Shown one piece after another: positions 31,859 to 32,425 of a stretch of 32,425 bases of DNA; position 1 is the first letter of the stretch, and every line of letters begins with the position of its first letter. The notes below the pieces were generated by a model. The model did not search any database and was not told the DNA's origin. It saw only the letters and a list, made by a program, of their open reading frames with translations. The translations under genes were made by a program, and so were the position numbers. The stretch is from NCBI GenBank assembly GCA_016938475.1, contig JAFGUP010000134.1, positions 1 to 32,425 on the forward strand, given 5' to 3'. The DNA comes from Sphaerochaetaceae bacterium. GTDB taxonomy: Bacteria; Spirochaetota; Spirochaetia; Sphaerochaetales; Sphaerochaetaceae.

Positions 31859-32425
31859 CTAATCAAGAAGATCACTAAACTCATCACCATCGATGAAATC
31901 AGTAAGTCCACCCTCTTCGATCTCTACTTCTCCACTTGAAGAGGCTGCACCGCCTTCTTCGACCTCTTCATAGAAGAGGACACGTGAGCAGTAGGGACAG
32001 AACTTGAATTCTTCGTTCTTACGCACATCATTGACGAACTGTACGGGCAGAGTCATGTGACAGCCCTGACACACGATCCCATGAATAGGAACAATACCGA
32101 CACCTGCCTTGTTCTTAATGATTCGTTCGAACTTGAAAAGGATACTCTCGTCAATTCCAGGAGTAAGGATTTTTTCCTGTGCAGCAAGGTCTGCAATCTG
32201 TGTTTCCTTGACAGCGAGAAGTTCGTCCTTCTTCTTCATCTCGTTCTGAACTTCTTCTTCCTGAATCTCCATGAGCTGCTCATGTTCTTCAAGTTGTTCC
32301 TGAAGCTCCCCTAGATATTTCTCCTTGGCAAGAAGAGATTTCCTGAATGACTGTTCCTTCAATGAAGCGTCGGCGATCTCCTTTTCAAGGGCCTCGTACT
32401 CTCTCTGGGTAGAGATCACCTCCAT
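31859..32425 (-). CDS. C4-type zinc-ribbon protein (DUF164 family), 5' end outside window
   Basis: 188 residues are visible, and the frame is open to the window edge. The Met at the edge is probably internal, because family members are about 240 residues and the visible VISTQREYEALEKEI segment normally lies in the middle. A long coiled coil (about 5-95, Glu/Lys/Gln-rich) is followed by a C4 zinc ribbon with CQGC and CPYC pairs in GIVCQGCHMTLP and EFKFCPYCSRVLF. An acidic tail ends the protein. Members are annotated as nucleic-acid-binding or regulatory zinc ribbon proteins, with function poorly defined. It lies 68 bases upstream of rnpB on the same strand and has no clear terminator between. 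Confidence 0.85.
   Translation of the reverse strand: MEVISTQREYEALEKEIADASLKEQSFRKSLLAKEKYLGELQEQLEEHEQLMEIQEEEVQNEMKKKDELLAVKETQIADLAAQEKILTPGIDESILFKFERIIKNKAGVGIVPIHGIVCQGCHMTLPVQFVNDVRKNEEFKFCPYCSRVLFYEEVEEGGAASSSGEVEIEEGGLTDFIDGDEFSDLLD

Noticed and set aside
31408-31878. Plus-strand open frame of 156 residues
   Set aside because: It lies over rnpB, whose conserved elements read on the minus strand; the translated sequence has no coding character.

Overview
The window looks like a chromosomal core region of a spirochaete (Spirochaetota, probably the Treponema/Sphaerochaeta/Spirochaeta side). I infer this from three things. The GreA is an 894-residue protein with a long TPR-like N-terminal extension, an architecture I know from Borrelia and Treponema. 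The gene order ribF-rpsO-pnp also fits. The exported solute-binding proteins carry signal peptides ending in FAGGAAEQ-like sequence. No phage, insertion sequence, CRISPR array or tRNA gene was seen. Coding is dense, with many 4-base ATGA/GTGA overlaps.

Layout: (1) 2-8529, plus strand: ribF (3' part), rpsO, a hairpin terminator, pnp, dut, two LptF/LptG-family permeases, tgt and murJ. This covers flavin cofactors, RNA decay, nucleotide hygiene, envelope lipid export and tRNA modification. (2) 8536-11283, minus strand: the TPR-GreA fusion, with a good intrinsic terminator and a good sigma70-type promoter. (3) 11284-11625: a divergent intergenic region holding the two promoters and a hexanucleotide repeat. 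(4) 11626-20280, plus strand: rpe-dtd-recA, then scpA-scpB-rluB-cmk-rpsA, a membrane-anchored TPR protein and a lipoprotein of unknown function. (5) 20435-28967, plus strand: mazG, then an oligopeptide-type ABC transporter locus (oppA1, regulator, oppA2, oppB, oppC, oppDF fusion). (6) 28937-32425, minus strand: a TIGR03960/TIGR03936-type radical SAM protein, RNase P RNA (rnpB) and the 3' part of a C4 zinc-ribbon protein.

The most interesting part is the transporter locus. Its regulator (22850-23509) has the domain order of BusR, the c-di-AMP-responsive repressor of glycine-betaine uptake: GntR-type winged helix, coiled coil, RCK_C/TrkA-C. It lies directly upstream of oppA2-oppB-oppC-oppDF. 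The gap between them holds a TTGACA promoter and an inverted repeat, AACTGACA-N21-TGTCAGTT, whose bipartite spacing is close to the 22-bp ruler described for BusR. I propose a second-messenger (c-di-AMP) controlled peptide or osmolyte importer. A perfect 11-bp hairpin inside the start of oppB could favour binding-protein expression over permease expression.

A second pattern is that rpe, scpA and mazG have no Shine-Dalgarno sequence. Each has a promoter-like -35/-10 pair (17-bp spacer) ending 6-8 bases before the only usable start codon. These look like leaderless transcripts. Other points are a ribF whose riboflavin-kinase half seems degenerate, and an RNase P RNA whose P1 helix is followed directly by a U9 tract and so may double as its terminator. 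All calls come from reading the sequence; no database search was run.
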